Shown piece by piece: positions 26,393 through 35,579 of a DNA stretch of 64,000 nt. Position numbers and translations under genes: made by a program. The stretch lies in the NCBI RefSeq assembly GCF_019431375.1, contig NZ_CP080267.1:1612001-1676000 (forward strand), in the 5' to 3' direction. Numbering within the stretch: the stretch's first letter is position 1; every line of letters begins with the position of its first letter. The stretch is from Alcanivorax sp. GTDB lineage: Bacteria; Pseudomonadota; Gammaproteobacteria; Pseudomonadales; Alcanivoracaceae. The notes below the pieces were generated by a model. It did not search any database and was not told the origin of the DNA. It saw only the letters and a list, made by a program, of their open reading frames with translations.

Positions 26393-26821
26393 ATGGCTAC
26401 CATCAATCGCCTTACCGAAAGTCTGTCAGTGGCCCCGCAACTGCTCCCTGAAGACATGGCCGAACTGGCCAAAGCCGGGTTCAAGACCGTCATCAACAAC
26501 CGCCCCGATGGCGAAAGCGAAGACCAGCCCTCCAGCGCCGAGCTGGCCGCCGCCGCTGAGGCCGCCGGTCTCGAGTATGCCCACCAACCGGTAGTCGGCA
26601 ATAACATCACCGATGTGGACATCGACGGTTTTGACGCCATCGTTTCCCTGGCAGAGCAACCGGTGCTGGCCTTCTGCCGCACCGGCACCCGCTGTACCAC
26701 CCTGTGGGCCCTGACCCAGGCCGACGAACAGGACAACGCCAGTATCCTGGCCACCGCTGAACAGGCCGGCTATGACCTGAGCCAGCTTGCCGGCCGGCTT
26801 GACCAGCGTCGGGGCCAGTAG
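26393..26821 (+). CDS. DUF442 / TIGR01244-type sulfur transferase-like protein
   Basis: This 142-residue protein matches the phosphatase-like DUF442 domain: LSVAPQLLPEDMAELAKAGFKTVINNRPDGE at the start and a P-loop-like AFCRTGTRCTTLWA with the active-site Cys near 103. In many bacteria this domain is fused to, or adjacent to, Blh-type persulfide dioxygenases, where a sulfur-transferase role is proposed. Its place between two SulP genes in the operon supports a sulfide-oxidation role. AAGGAG precedes the ATG. Confidence 0.85.
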   Translation: MATINRLTESLSVAPQLLPEDMAELAKAGFKTVINNRPDGESEDQPSSAELAAAAEAAGLEYAHQPVVGNNITDVDIDGFDAIVSLAEQPVLAFCRTGTRCTTLWALTQADEQDNASILATAEQAGYDLSQLAGRLDQRRGQ

Positions 26822-26823
26822 CC

Positions 26824-28569
26824 GTGGCAGATGCCGGCCGCCGGTTCCGCTGGCTGCCGGCCAGTGACTGGCTCGCCACCTACAACCGCGAGCAGGCGGC
26901 CGGCGATATGCTGGCCGCCATCATTGTCACCATCTTGCTGGTCCCCCAGGGGCTGGCCTACGCCATGCTCGCCGGCATGCCGCCGCAAACCGGCCTTTAT
27001 GCCAGCATCCTGCCACTGGTTCTCTACGCCCTGTTCGGTACCAGCCGCACCCTGTCCGTAGGCCCCGCCGCCCTCACATCCCTGATTACCGCCTCCGCCG
27101 CCGGCACCCTGGCCCAGGGCGACCCGCAACTGTTTATCCAGGCGGCCATCGGCATGGGGCTGCTGTCCGGGCTGTTTCTGGTGGCCATGGCCATATTGCG
27201 GCTGGGCTGGCTCACCAACCTGCTCAGCCACCCTGTGATTACCGGTTTCATCAGCGGCTGCGCCATTCTCATCGCTGCCAGCCAGCTCAAGCACCTGTTG
27301 CGCATCGATGCCTCCGGGGAGGAGCTGTTGAGCCTGGCGCAGACACTGGGACAACACCTGCCGCAGACTCACTGGCTGACACTGGGCATCAGCCTGATCG
27401 CCATTGTCTGCCTGCTGATCCCGAAATATCTGGCCGCACCCCTCAAGGGCACCCGACTGCCCGGCTGGCTGGTGGCCTTTATCAGCAAGTGCGGGCCGAT
27501 TCTGGCTGTGCTAGTCACTACCCTGCTCACCGTATCCCTGTCGCTGGATAGTCGTGGCCTTGCCGTGGTCGGGGCGATCCCCGCAGGGCTGCCCCATTTC
27601 ACCCTGCCCGGGCTTGGCCGCGAACACTGGCAAAACCTGATTACCCCGGCAGCGCTACTGGCATTGATCGGTTTTGTGGAATCCATTTCCCTGGCCCAGG
27701 CCCTGGCCGCCAAACGTCGCGAGCGGGTGGATGCCAACCGGGAACTGATGGGGCTGGGGCTGGCCAACATCGGCAGCGGCCTGTCCGGCGCGTTCGCCGT
27801 GACCGGCAGCTTTTCTCGCACCACAGTGAATTACGAAGCCGGGGCGCGCACGCCCATGGCCGGCCTGCTGACCGGTATCGGCATCGCGCTGGTGGCGCTG
27901 TTTTTCACCGGCTGGTTCCAATTCCTGCCACTGGCATCCCTGGCCGCCATCATCGTGGTCGGCATCCTGCCACTGATCAATCTGGCGGAACTGAAACACC
28001 TGTGGGCATTCAGCCGCCCGGATGCCCTGGCCATGGCGGCCACTCTCGCCGGAGTGCTGCTGATCAATGTACAGAGTGGGTTATTGCTGGGGGTGGTGCT
28101 ATCCGTGGCCCTGTTCCTGTGGCGCACCAGTCAGCCCCACGTGGCCGAACTGGGCCGGATTCCCGGCACCCATCATTTTCGCAACATGGACCGTCATAGC
28201 GTTCAGCTCACCGAGTCGGTGCTGTCCATCCGGGTGGACGAATCGCTCTATTTCGGCAATGCCCGCACCCTGGAAGACCGCATCTACGACGAGGCCCAGG
28301 CCCATCCGCAAATCCAGCATGTGGTGCTGCACTGTTCCGGCATCAACCACCTGGATGCCAGCGCCGTGGAAAGTCTGGAAAGCCTGAACGAACGATTGAG
28401 AGACGCCGGTGTGACCCTGAACCTGTCCAATGTGAAGGGGCCGGTGATGGACGTGCTGATAAAGACCGACTTTCAGAAGGTGCTCACCGGCAGGGTGTAT
28501 CTGAGCCATTACCAGGCCATGGAAATTCTGGCGCCGGAAAGTTTGCAGGAGGAAGAATCAGACGCCTGA
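26824..28569 (+). CDS. SulP-family anion transporter with STAS domain (second copy)
   Basis: This 581-residue paralogue of the SulP at 24607 shares long stretches with it (LAYAMLAGMPPQTGLYASILPLV; GARTPMAG; STAS motif INHLDASAVESL). The start is a GTG two bases after the stop of the DUF442 gene. The two copies probably arose by tandem duplication, with the DUF442 gene now between them. A short hairpin-poor gap separates it from the convergent YdcF-like gene. Confidence 0.9.
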   Translation: MADAGRRFRWLPASDWLATYNREQAAGDMLAAIIVTILLVPQGLAYAMLAGMPPQTGLYASILPLVLYALFGTSRTLSVGPAALTSLITASAAGTLAQGDPQLFIQAAIGMGLLSGLFLVAMAILRLGWLTNLLSHPVITGFISGCAILIAASQLKHLLRIDASGEELLSLAQTLGQHLPQTHWLTLGISLIAIVCLLIPKYLAAPLKGTRLPGWLVAFISKCGPILAVLVTTLLTVSLSLDSRGLAVVGAIPAGLPHFTLPGLGREHWQNLITPAALLALIGFVESISLAQALAAKRRERVDANRELMGLGLANIGSGLSGAFAVTGSFSRTTVNYEAGARTPMAGLLTGIGIALVALFFTGWFQFLPLASLAAIIVVGILPLINLAELKHLWAFSRPDALAMAATLAGVLLINVQSGLLLGVVLSVALFLWRTSQPHVAELGRIPGTHHFRNMDRHSVQLTESVLSIRVDESLYFGNARTLEDRIYDEAQAHPQIQHVVLHCSGINHLDASAVESLESLNERLRDAGVTLNLSNVKGPVMDVLIKTDFQKVLTGRVYLSHYQAMEILAPESLQEEESDA

Positions 28570-28655
28570 CATAAAACGTCCGACGGTCTATGTTTTGTGG
28601 GCGTCGATGCGAGCATCGTTTGCCACAAGGAGTGTCCGTCCGGGGGCCGGCGCCT

Positions 28656-29270
28656 TTAGAGATACCGCAAGTGATACCACACCAGCGCCAGCCACTCGTA
28701 CCAGATCTCCGGCACCATGGATAACGCCCCGGCGGAGGGCACCCATTCCTGCTTTGGCAGCCGCTTGCGCCAGGCCGCCTGGGCCAGCACCCCCTGGCTC
28801 TGAAAACACAGCAGGGCCCGGGGCAGATGGGCCCGATCACTGACCAGAATAATCTCGTCGATGCCGCGCTGACCCAGCAGCTCGCCGCTGTACACCGCAT
28901 TTTCCCAGGTATTACGGCTTTCCCCTTCCTCCAGCACCACCATGGTCGGCCAGCGGCGGCGCACCAGCTCGGCCATCAATTGGGCTTCGCTGGGTTCGTT
29001 GTCGCCATGGGGCGTTCCGCTGATGCCACCACTGACCACCAACGGCAAACCATGCTCATGGGCCAGTTCCGCCGCCAGCTGCAACCGCCGCAGGCCACGG
29101 GTGGTCAGGGAAAACTGACCATCACGCTGTCTCCGCCCGGCACCCAGCACCACCACCGCCTGGGGAGTAATACCGGTATTGCGTCGCGGCAGGGGCGGCA
29201 ACAGGCTGCGGACCACTGCCGGCAGGGTTCCCCCTACCAGCACCAGCAGCACCAGGTAGGTCAACGCCAT
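28656..29270 (-). CDS. YdcF/ElyC/SanA-like (DUF218) membrane protein
   Basis: One N-terminal membrane helix is followed by a DUF218 domain: AVVVLGAGRR near residue 40, GLPLVVSGGISG near 75, EGESRNTWENAV near 115 and ILVSDRAHLPRAL near 141. Family members ElyC and SanA affect envelope integrity and lipid-carrier recycling; the exact function is not settled. GGGAG lies 5 bases before the ATG at 29270; a GTG 6 bases upstream is an alternative. It is divergent from leuS. Confidence 0.85.
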   Translation of the reverse strand: MALTYLVLLVLVGGTLPAVVRSLLPPLPRRNTGITPQAVVVLGAGRRQRDGQFSLTTRGLRRLQLAAELAHEHGLPLVVSGGISGTPHGDNEPSEAQLMAELVRRRWPTMVVLEEGESRNTWENAVYSGELLGQRGIDEIILVSDRAHLPRALLCFQSQGVLAQAAWRKRLPKQEWVPSAGALSMVPEIWYEWLALVWYHLRYL

Positions 29271-29410
29271 CGGCACTCCCGCTTGCGGTGATTATTCAGC
29301 CAACACTTTACGGGTGCAGACCAGTGAGAAATCCGGGCTGAGCTCATGTATCCTATGTCCCCTTCGCAACCGCGATGTTCCCGTAAGTTTTTTTGATCAG
29401 TAGAGAGCCG

Positions 29411-31846
29411 ATGGACGCACAGTATCGCCCCGATCAAGTCGAAGCCCAAGCCCAGCAGTATTGGGAGGATAACCAAAGCTTCAAGGTCACCGAAGAGGCC
29501 GGCAAGGAAAAATTCTATTGCCTGAGCATGTTCCCCTACCCGTCCGGGCGACTGCACATGGGCCATGTGCGCAATTACAGCATCGGCGATGTGATCAGTC
29601 GCTACCAGCGCATGCTGGGCAAGAACGTGCTACAGCCCATGGGCTGGGACGCCTTCGGCCTGCCCGCCGAGAACGCTGCCATCAAAAACAAGGTGGCGCC
29701 GGCCAAGTGGACCTTCGAGAACATCGACTACATGCGCGGGCAACTGCAGCGCCTGGGCTTCGGCTACGACTGGGACCGTGAGCTGGCAACCTGTACCCCG
29801 GAATACTATCGCTGGGAACAATGGTTCTTCACCAAGCTTTACGAGAAAGGTCTGGTGTACCGCAAGATGTCCACAGTGAACTGGGACCCGATTGATCAGA
29901 CCGTACTGGCCAACGAGCAGGTGATTGATGGCCGCGGCTGGCGCTCCGGCGCCCTGGTGGAACAGAAAGAGATCCCCCAGTGGTTCATCAAGATCACCGA
30001 CTACGCCGATGAATTGCTGAAAGATCTGGACCAACTGGATGGCTGGCCGGAACAGGTCAAGACCATGCAGCGCAACTGGATCGGCCGCTCGGAAGGCGTG
30101 GAAATGGAATTCGCCATTCAGGGCGAAGCGCCGCTGCGCGTCTACACCACCCGCCCGGACACTCTCATGGGCGTGAGCTACGTGGCCGTGGCGGCCGCCC
30201 ATCCTCTGGCGAAGAAAGCCGCGGCCGCCAACCACGAAGTGGCGGACTTTGTGGAAGAGTGCTTGCACAACAAGGTGGCCGAAGCCGATATGGCCACCAT
30301 GGAAAAGAAAGGCATCTACACCGGCCTCACCGCCACCCACCCGATCAGCGGCGAGCCAGTCCCGGTCTGGGTCGCCAACTTTGTGCTGATGAGCTACGGC
30401 ACCGGTGCGGTCATGGCGGTGCCCGCACATGACCAGCGCGATTACGAATTTGCCAGGAAATACGGTCTGCCCATCAACCAGGTGATCGAGCCTGCCAATG
30501 GCGAAACCATCGATCTGGACAACGAAGCCTTCACCGAAAAAGGCAAACTGGTGAACTCCGGGGAATTCACCGGCAAGACCTCCGCCGAGGCTTTCGACGC
30601 TATCGCTGCCTGGCTCAGTGAGCGCAACCTGGGCGAGAAGAAGGTCAATTACCGCCTGCGCGACTGGGGCGTGTCTCGTCAGCGTTACTGGGGTGCCCCC
30701 ATTCCCATGGTGGAAACCGAGGATGGCGAGCTGCACCCGACCCCGGAAGATCAACTGCCGGTGGTGCTGCCCACCGAGGTAGAGATGGACGGCGTGAAAA
30801 GCCCTATCAAGGCCGACCCGGAGTGGGCCAAAACCACTTTCAATGGTCAACCCGCCCTGCGCGAAACCGACACCTTCGACACCTTCATGGAATCGAGCTG
30901 GTACTACGCCCGTTACTGCTGCCCGCAGAACGACCAGGCCATGCTGGACCCGGCGGCCGCCAACTACTGGTTGCCCGTGGATCAATACGTGGGCGGCATT
31001 GAACACGCCATCCTGCACCTGCTCTACTCGCGCTTCTTCCACAAACTGCTGCGCGACACCGGCCTGGTGGAATCCGACGAGCCCTTCAAGCAACTGCTCT
31101 GTCAGGGCATGGTGCTCAAAGACGGCGCCAAGATGTCCAAGTCCAAGGGCAATACCGTGGACCCGCAGGAAATGATCGAGGAATACGGTGCCGATACCGT
31201 GCGCCTGTTCATGATGTTTGCGGCACCGCCGGAGCAGTCCCTGGAGTGGAACGACTCCGGTGTGGAAGGCGCCTTCCGTTTCCTCAAGCGCCTGTGGCGC
31301 CTGGTGGCCGAACACGTTGAAGGTGGCTTGCCCGGCCGTCTGGACGTAGCCTCCCTGAATGATTCCGGCAAGGCCCTGCGCCGCAAGACCCACGAAACCA
31401 TCCAGAAGGTCAGCGACGACTTCGGCCGCCGTCACACCTTCAACACCGCCATCGCCGCGGTGATGGAACTGATCAATGACGTCAGCAAGTTTGATGGCGA
31501 CGCGGCCGTGAAGCACGAAGCCCTGGAAGCCGCCGTACTGGTGTTGGCGCCCATCACACCGCACGCCAGTCATGCCCTGTGGCAGGCCCTGGGTCACGAT
31601 GAAGCAGTACTCAACGCCGCCTGGCCAGCCGTGGACGAAAGCGCCCTGGTAAAAGACAGCATCGAGCTGGTGGTACAGGTAAACGGCAAGGTGCGCGCCA
31701 AACTCGAGGTGCCGGCCAACGCCGACAAGGACACCGTGGAAAGCCTGGCCAAGGCCGAGCCCAATGTGCAGAAGTTCACCGACGGTAAAACCATCCGCAA
31801 GGTAATCGTGGTACCGGGTAAACTGGTCAACATCGTTGCCAACTGA
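29411..31846 (+). CDS. leuS: Leucyl-tRNA synthetase without the leucine-specific domain
   Basis: This class I synthetase has the HIGH motif as HMGH (49-52), a CP1 editing domain (GTGAVMAVPAHDQRDYEFA) and the KMSKS loop near residue 574. It charges tRNA-Leu. It is 811 residues; gammaproteobacterial relatives are about 860-870 because a leucine-specific domain of some 50 residues sits just before KMSKS. Here CQGMVLKDG runs directly into AKMSKSKG, so that insert is absent. The ATG at 29411 follows AGAGAG. lptE and holA follow in the usual order. Confidence 0.95.
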   Translation: MDAQYRPDQVEAQAQQYWEDNQSFKVTEEAGKEKFYCLSMFPYPSGRLHMGHVRNYSIGDVISRYQRMLGKNVLQPMGWDAFGLPAENAAIKNKVAPAKWTFENIDYMRGQLQRLGFGYDWDRELATCTPEYYRWEQWFFTKLYEKGLVYRKMSTVNWDPIDQTVLANEQVIDGRGWRSGALVEQKEIPQWFIKITDYADELLKDLDQLDGWPEQVKTMQRNWIGRSEGVEMEFAIQGEAPLRVYTTRPDTLMGVSYVAVAAAHPLAKKAAAANHEVADFVEECLHNKVAEADMATMEKKGIYTGLTATHPISGEPVPVWVANFVLMSYGTGAVMAVPAHDQRDYEFARKYGLPINQVIEPANGETIDLDNEAFTEKGKLVNSGEFTGKTSAEAFDAIAAWLSERNLGEKKVNYRLRDWGVSRQRYWGAPIPMVETEDGELHPTPEDQLPVVLPTEVEMDGVKSPIKADPEWAKTTFNGQPALRETDTFDTFMESSWYYARYCCPQNDQAMLDPAAANYWLPVDQYVGGIEHAILHLLYSRFFHKLLRDTGLVESDEPFKQLLCQGMVLKDGAKMSKSKGNTVDPQEMIEEYGADTVRLFMMFAAPPEQSLEWNDSGVEGAFRFLKRLWRLVAEHVEGGLPGRLDVASLNDSGKALRRKTHETIQKVSDDFGRRHTFNTAIAAVMELINDVSKFDGDAAVKHEALEAAVLVLAPITPHASHALWQALGHDEAVLNAAWPAVDESALVKDSIELVVQVNGKVRAKLEVPANADKDTVESLAKAEPNVQKFTDGKTIRKVIVVPGKLVNIVAN

Positions 31847-31855
31847 GAGGCGGTT

Positions 31856-32365
31856 ATGACATCCAGCTTGCGCGCCACATCCCGTCTGACCCTGCTGCTG
31901 GTTCTGGGGCTTGTCCTCAGTGCCTGCGGCTGGCAACTGCGCGGCACCACCAGCACACCGTCCATGGAAACCCTGACGGTAACCGGCGGCTCCACGGAAC
32001 TGCGCTACACCCTGGAAGACGAGCTGGAAGACCAGGGCGTACTGGTCCACAACGAGGCACCCTACATTCTGGTCATCGATGATGAAGACTGGATGCGGCG
32101 CACTTCCGCCGTGGACGCCCAGGGTCGCCAGGCGGAAATCGAACTGCGCTACACCCTGCGCTGGCACATCAAGGACCGCAAAACCGGCGCCCTGCTGACC
32201 ACGCCATCGCGCATGATGACCTTGCGCAACCTGCCCTGGTACCCGGAAAACGCCACCGCCTCCTCCGACGAGGAGCAACTGGTCCGTGACGACCTGTTTC
32301 TGGACATGGCCTACCGGCTGATCAACCAGATCGCCGCAGCCTCCGAGGGCTGGGAGACCTACTGA
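31856..32365 (+). CDS. lptE: LPS-assembly lipoprotein LptE
   Basis: A signal peptide ends in the lipobox LVLSAC (Cys24), and the mature part begins GWQLRG, characteristic of LptE/RlpB. LptE plugs the LptD barrel that inserts LPS in the outer membrane. The length (169 residues) and the position between leuS and holA are standard. The stop codon overlaps the holA start by one base. Confidence 0.93.
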   Translation: MTSSLRATSRLTLLLVLGLVLSACGWQLRGTTSTPSMETLTVTGGSTELRYTLEDELEDQGVLVHNEAPYILVIDDEDWMRRTSAVDAQGRQAEIELRYTLRWHIKDRKTGALLTTPSRMMTLRNLPWYPENATASSDEEQLVRDDLFLDMAYRLINQIAAASEGWETY

Positions 32366-33366
32366 TGCGTCTGCGCCCGGAGCAGCTTGGCAAACACCTT
32401 GCGGATCGCCTGTTGCCCGCCTATCTGGTGGCCGGCGATGAGCCGCTGCAACAGGGCGAGCTGCTTGACGACCTGCGCCGCGCCGCCCGCGATCAGGGCT
32501 TTGACGAACGTCACCGCTTCTCCTCCGACACCGGCATCGACTGGAATGCCCTGCTCAATGAATCCCAGAGCATGAGTCTGTTCGGCGGCCGCCGGATTCT
32601 CGAACTGGTGCTCAACGACAAGCGCCCGGACAAGGCCGGCAGCCAGATCTTGCGCGACATACTGGCCAACCCCGGCGATGACACCCTGCTGCTGATCCGC
32701 TGTTCAAAACTGGACCGCCGCAAGGACTGGAACAGCGCCTGGGTGAAAACCCTGGACGAAGTGGGGGCGGTCATCGAAGTCTGGCCGGTGGAAGGCGCCG
32801 GCCTGCGCAACTGGCTGCAGGACCGCCTGGCCAGTCGTGGACTCAGCGCAACAGAAGATGCCCTGGCCCTGCTGATCGAACGCAGCGAAGGTAACCTGCT
32901 GGCCGCCGCCCAGGAAGTGGACAAGCTCACCCTGCTGGTGGAAGACGGCCAGGTAGGCCCGGAAGACGTGCAACAGGCCGTGGGCGACTCCAGCCGCTAC
33001 TCGCCCTTCGATCTCACCGAAGCCACCGCCCAGGGCAATGCCCAGCGTGTGCTGCATATCATTCAGACCCTGCGCGCCGAGGGTGTGGAGCCGCCAGTGT
33101 TGCTATGGGCCCTGAGCCGCGACATCCGCATCCTCGACGGCATGCTCAGCGGCGGCCCACCACCCCGTCTGCCCCCCCAGCGGGTACGCACCATGCAAGC
33201 CCAGGCACAGCGCTTGAACCCGCAACACCTGAAAGCTGCCCAGGCCAGCGCCATCCGCGCCGACCAGTGCGTGAAGGGCATGGCCAAAGGCGACCCCTGG
33301 CAGTACATCACCTCGTTAGCCTTGCGCCTTGCAGGGCATCCGCTACCGCGTAGCATGGAACGATGA
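32365..33366 (+). CDS. holA: DNA polymerase III delta subunit HolA
   Basis: HolA is the wrench subunit of the clamp loader that opens the beta sliding clamp. This 333-residue protein has the family opening (LRPEQLGKHLADRLLPAYLVAGDEPLQQ, shown here in part), the beta-contact helix region around SMSLFGGRRILEL, and the C-terminal collar domain (FDLTEATAQGNAQRVLHIIQTLRAEG). Its stop is followed by repeat element D. Confidence 0.93.
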   Translation: MRLRPEQLGKHLADRLLPAYLVAGDEPLQQGELLDDLRRAARDQGFDERHRFSSDTGIDWNALLNESQSMSLFGGRRILELVLNDKRPDKAGSQILRDILANPGDDTLLLIRCSKLDRRKDWNSAWVKTLDEVGAVIEVWPVEGAGLRNWLQDRLASRGLSATEDALALLIERSEGNLLAAAQEVDKLTLLVEDGQVGPEDVQQAVGDSSRYSPFDLTEATAQGNAQRVLHIIQTLRAEGVEPPVLLWALSRDIRILDGMLSGGPPPRLPPQRVRTMQAQAQRLNPQHLKAAQASAIRADQCVKGMAKGDPWQYITSLALRLAGHPLPRSMER

Positions 33367-33905
33367 AAAGCAGTGAATAGCGGAAAAAAAACGGCAACAC
33401 AAGACAGGGAAGTAGTGCCAACCAATAGCACCGTGCCCCGAAAGTCGGCGTAGGAGCGTCGCTCGCGGCGCGATCCGAGCCTTGGCCAGTGAGCCTTCCT
33501 GTAGGAGCTATGCTTGTATGGCGAACCGAGCGTAGCGAAGCAAGAGAGGCCAAAGTCTATCCGCCGTTCTTTCTGGAAGCTGTCGAGCTCTGAGATTTCT
33601 GATCGCTCTCCGGTCGATTTCCGCGCAAGCGCGGTTCGCATGTCGTAGATCCCCTGGGGGACAAGCATGGGTTATTCGCTCCGCTCACCCTTCGGGCCGC
33701 ACGGAACGACGTGCGTTACTCTGCTACGCTCCGTTCCCACAGCGGCTCCGTAGAAATTGCGGACTACGAGGAACTTTCCAGTCTTTCCTTATCCCACCAG
33801 CGTAGCTTGTAGCTTGTAGCTTGTAGCTTGTAGCTTGTAGCTTGTAGCTTGTAGCTTGTAGCTTGTAGCTTGTAGCTTGTAGCTTGTAGCTTGTAGCTTG
33901 TAGCT
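33367..33905. repeat. Composite heptamer/REPIN-like element D
   Basis: The core starts near 33451 with a GTAGGAGC REP-like head and a second one near 33502. It then carries the same GTCGAGCTCTGAGATTTCTG block, CGCGCAAGCGCGGTTCGC palindrome, TTCGCTC...CACCCTTCGG block and GGAACTTTCC closing tag (about 33771) as element C. It ends in exactly 15 heptamers at 33801-33905 (14 GTAGCTT, last GTAGCTA), 15 bases before the start codon of the DJ-1/PfpI gene. The left arm is weak: only AGTGAATAGC near 33371. Confidence 0.8.
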
Positions 33906-33920
33906 ATATCTGGAGCTGTT

Positions 33921-34469
33921 ATGCCAACCGCCCTGATCCCCATCGCTGATGGCAGCGAAGACATCGAAACCGTCACCCTGATCGACGTGCTGCGTCGTGC
34001 GGGCGTGGAAGTCACCGTGGCCAGCGTTACCGGCACGCCTGACATTGTGGCCGCCCGTGGTACCCGTATCCGGGCCGACGCCTTGATTGACGATGTGATG
34101 GCACAGGACTTCGATCTGATCGTGTTACCCGGTGGCATGCCCGGCGCCAAGGCCCTGGCCGACAGCGAAAAGTTGATCGATAAACTTCACGGCCAGCGAG
34201 ACAGCGGCCGTCTTTACGGCGCCATCTGCGCCGCCCCCGCGGTGGCTCTGGCCCCACACGGCCTGCTCGATGGCGTCGCGGCAACCGGCCACCCGGCCTT
34301 CACTGACGCCCTGCCGGATAAAAGTAGAATGGAAGAAAGGGTGGTCCACGATGGCCAGTGCCTGACCAGCCGCGGCCCGGGCACCGCTCTGGAATTCGCT
34401 CTGACGTTGGTAGAAACCCTCTGCGGCAGGGAGAAGCGCGATACAGTAGCATCGCCCATGGTGCTTTGA
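33921..34469 (+). CDS. DJ-1/PfpI family protein (YajL-like)
   Basis: The 182-residue protein has the DJ-1 nucleophile elbow AICAAPAVAL with Cys103 and the partner Glu16 in GSEDIE. DJ-1/YajL proteins are redox-sensitive and have been linked to protection against oxidative or glyoxal stress; the exact activity is debated. GGAG is 6 bases upstream of the ATG. The promoter must lie in, or upstream of, repeat element D, because the heptamer array ends 15 bases before the start codon. Confidence 0.9.
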   Translation: MPTALIPIADGSEDIETVTLIDVLRRAGVEVTVASVTGTPDIVAARGTRIRADALIDDVMAQDFDLIVLPGGMPGAKALADSEKLIDKLHGQRDSGRLYGAICAAPAVALAPHGLLDGVAATGHPAFTDALPDKSRMEERVVHDGQCLTSRGPGTALEFALTLVETLCGREKRDTVASPMVL

Positions 34470-34566
34470 ACCCTGACACCACCGGCAATTTGGCACAAAT
34501 TGCCATCACTCAATGGCGGAATTCTGCTAGCCTGTCAGGCCTCTGCCACAACCAGCCAGAACAATA

Positions 34567-35424
34567 ATGAGTGAACCCCGGGATACTTCATCGATCAGCT
34601 TTACCGCCCTCTACACCGGCCATGTATGGACCCGCGACGGCATCTCCGCACCCTTCTTCCGAACCAGGGGCGGAGCCTTTCTGTACGGCGCCCTGGCCCC
34701 CTTCGAGTACGTGGGCCGACACGTGGTCGGCGGCAATATCCGCACCTTCCTGCTGCAGCGCCACCACCTGATCGACCATCGACTGCATCAACTGATCGAC
34801 GACGGCGTGACCCAGGTAGTGGAAATCGCCTGCGGCCTGTCGCCCCGGGGACACCGTTTCTGCCAGCAATATCCGCAGCTCACCTATATCGAAACCGACC
34901 TGCCGGACATGGCACGGCGCAAACAGCAACTACTGGAAGAACACGGCGTAATCAGCGAACGCCACCGGGTCCAGCCTATCAACATCTTCGCCGAAGACGG
35001 CGAACTCAGCCTGGATCATGTGCTGGGCCAACTGGACCAGAGCAAACCGGTGGTGGTGATTACCGAAGGGCTGGTGAACTACTTCCCGCTGACAGTGATT
35101 TCCGACTTCTGGCGCAAACTGGCCAGCGCCCTGAAAGCATTCCCCCAAGGCACCTACCTCACCGATAACTACCCGCTCTACAAGGGCATGCCCTTCTACC
35201 GCACCCTGAAGGTACTGGGCGGTATGCTGGGCACTGTGTCCCGAAGCCAGGTGGGTTTCCATTTCCACTCCGATATGGAAGCCGTGGATCACTTTCATCG
35301 TCTTGGCTTTCAAAGCCTCGCAATCCATAACCCGGCGGACTACTACGGCAAATTGCCGATACCGAAGACGCGGGGTAATCCAATGGTGAGGATCATGGAA
35401 GGAACGGTAAGGGGCAGTGAATAG
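34567..35424 (+). CDS. LCMT-family class I methyltransferase
   Basis: This 285-residue protein carries a leucine-carboxyl-methyltransferase-like SAM fold: VVEIACGLSPRGHRF (motif I, near residue 84), YIETDLPDM (near 108) and VITEGLVNYFP (near 161). Bacterial members methylate small-molecule or protein carboxyl or hydroxyl groups; the substrate is unknown. The gene ends inside the left arm of repeat element E, whose first heptamers encode the terminal residues and the TGA stop. Confidence 0.82.
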   Translation: MSEPRDTSSISFTALYTGHVWTRDGISAPFFRTRGGAFLYGALAPFEYVGRHVVGGNIRTFLLQRHHLIDHRLHQLIDDGVTQVVEIACGLSPRGHRFCQQYPQLTYIETDLPDMARRKQQLLEEHGVISERHRVQPINIFAEDGELSLDHVLGQLDQSKPVVVITEGLVNYFPLTVISDFWRKLASALKAFPQGTYLTDNYPLYKGMPFYRTLKVLGGMLGTVSRSQVGFHFHSDMEAVDHFHRLGFQSLAIHNPADYYGKLPIPKTRGNPMVRIMEGTVRGSE

Positions 35425-35573
35425 TTAATAGTGAACAGTTAACAGCTCGCGAGTTGTTTTCTCATGGCCGACAGCAAAGAGGCCGCGCCCAAATCATGGG
35501 TGCGGCCTCTTTCGTTTTGTTTCTCTCTTTTCGCAGTTAACTGTTCACTATTAACTGTTAACTGTTAACTGCT
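35415..35573. repeat. Heptamer-bounded element E enclosing a terminator
   Basis: Left arm (35415-35446) and right arm (35533-35573) are built from AATAGTT/AATAGTG/AACAGTT units in inverted orientation, with 19 or more bases of perfect pairing. The core contains the same terminator hairpin as element A. The element fills the gap between two convergent genes: the left stop codon lies in the left arm and the right stop is about 7 bases beyond the right arm. Confidence 0.85.
35478..35517. terminator. Terminator in element E
   Basis: Arms 35478-35491 and 35497-35510 pair over 14 bases (one wobble) around a 5-base loop, followed by TTCGTTTTGTTT. The stem and tail are nearly the same as those at 123-158. 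Confidence 0.85.
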
Positions 35574-35579
35574 TCCCGC

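Noticed and set aside
29630..32278. 882-residue frame antisense to leuS and lptE
   Set aside because: Long antisense frames are common in GC-rich genes; the leuS and lptE translations have full motifs, while this one has only His/Gly/Val-rich shadow composition.
33764..34150. Open frame over the heptamer array and the DJ-1 gene start
   Set aside because: It is antisense to a well-supported DJ-1/PfpI gene and largely repeat-encoded.
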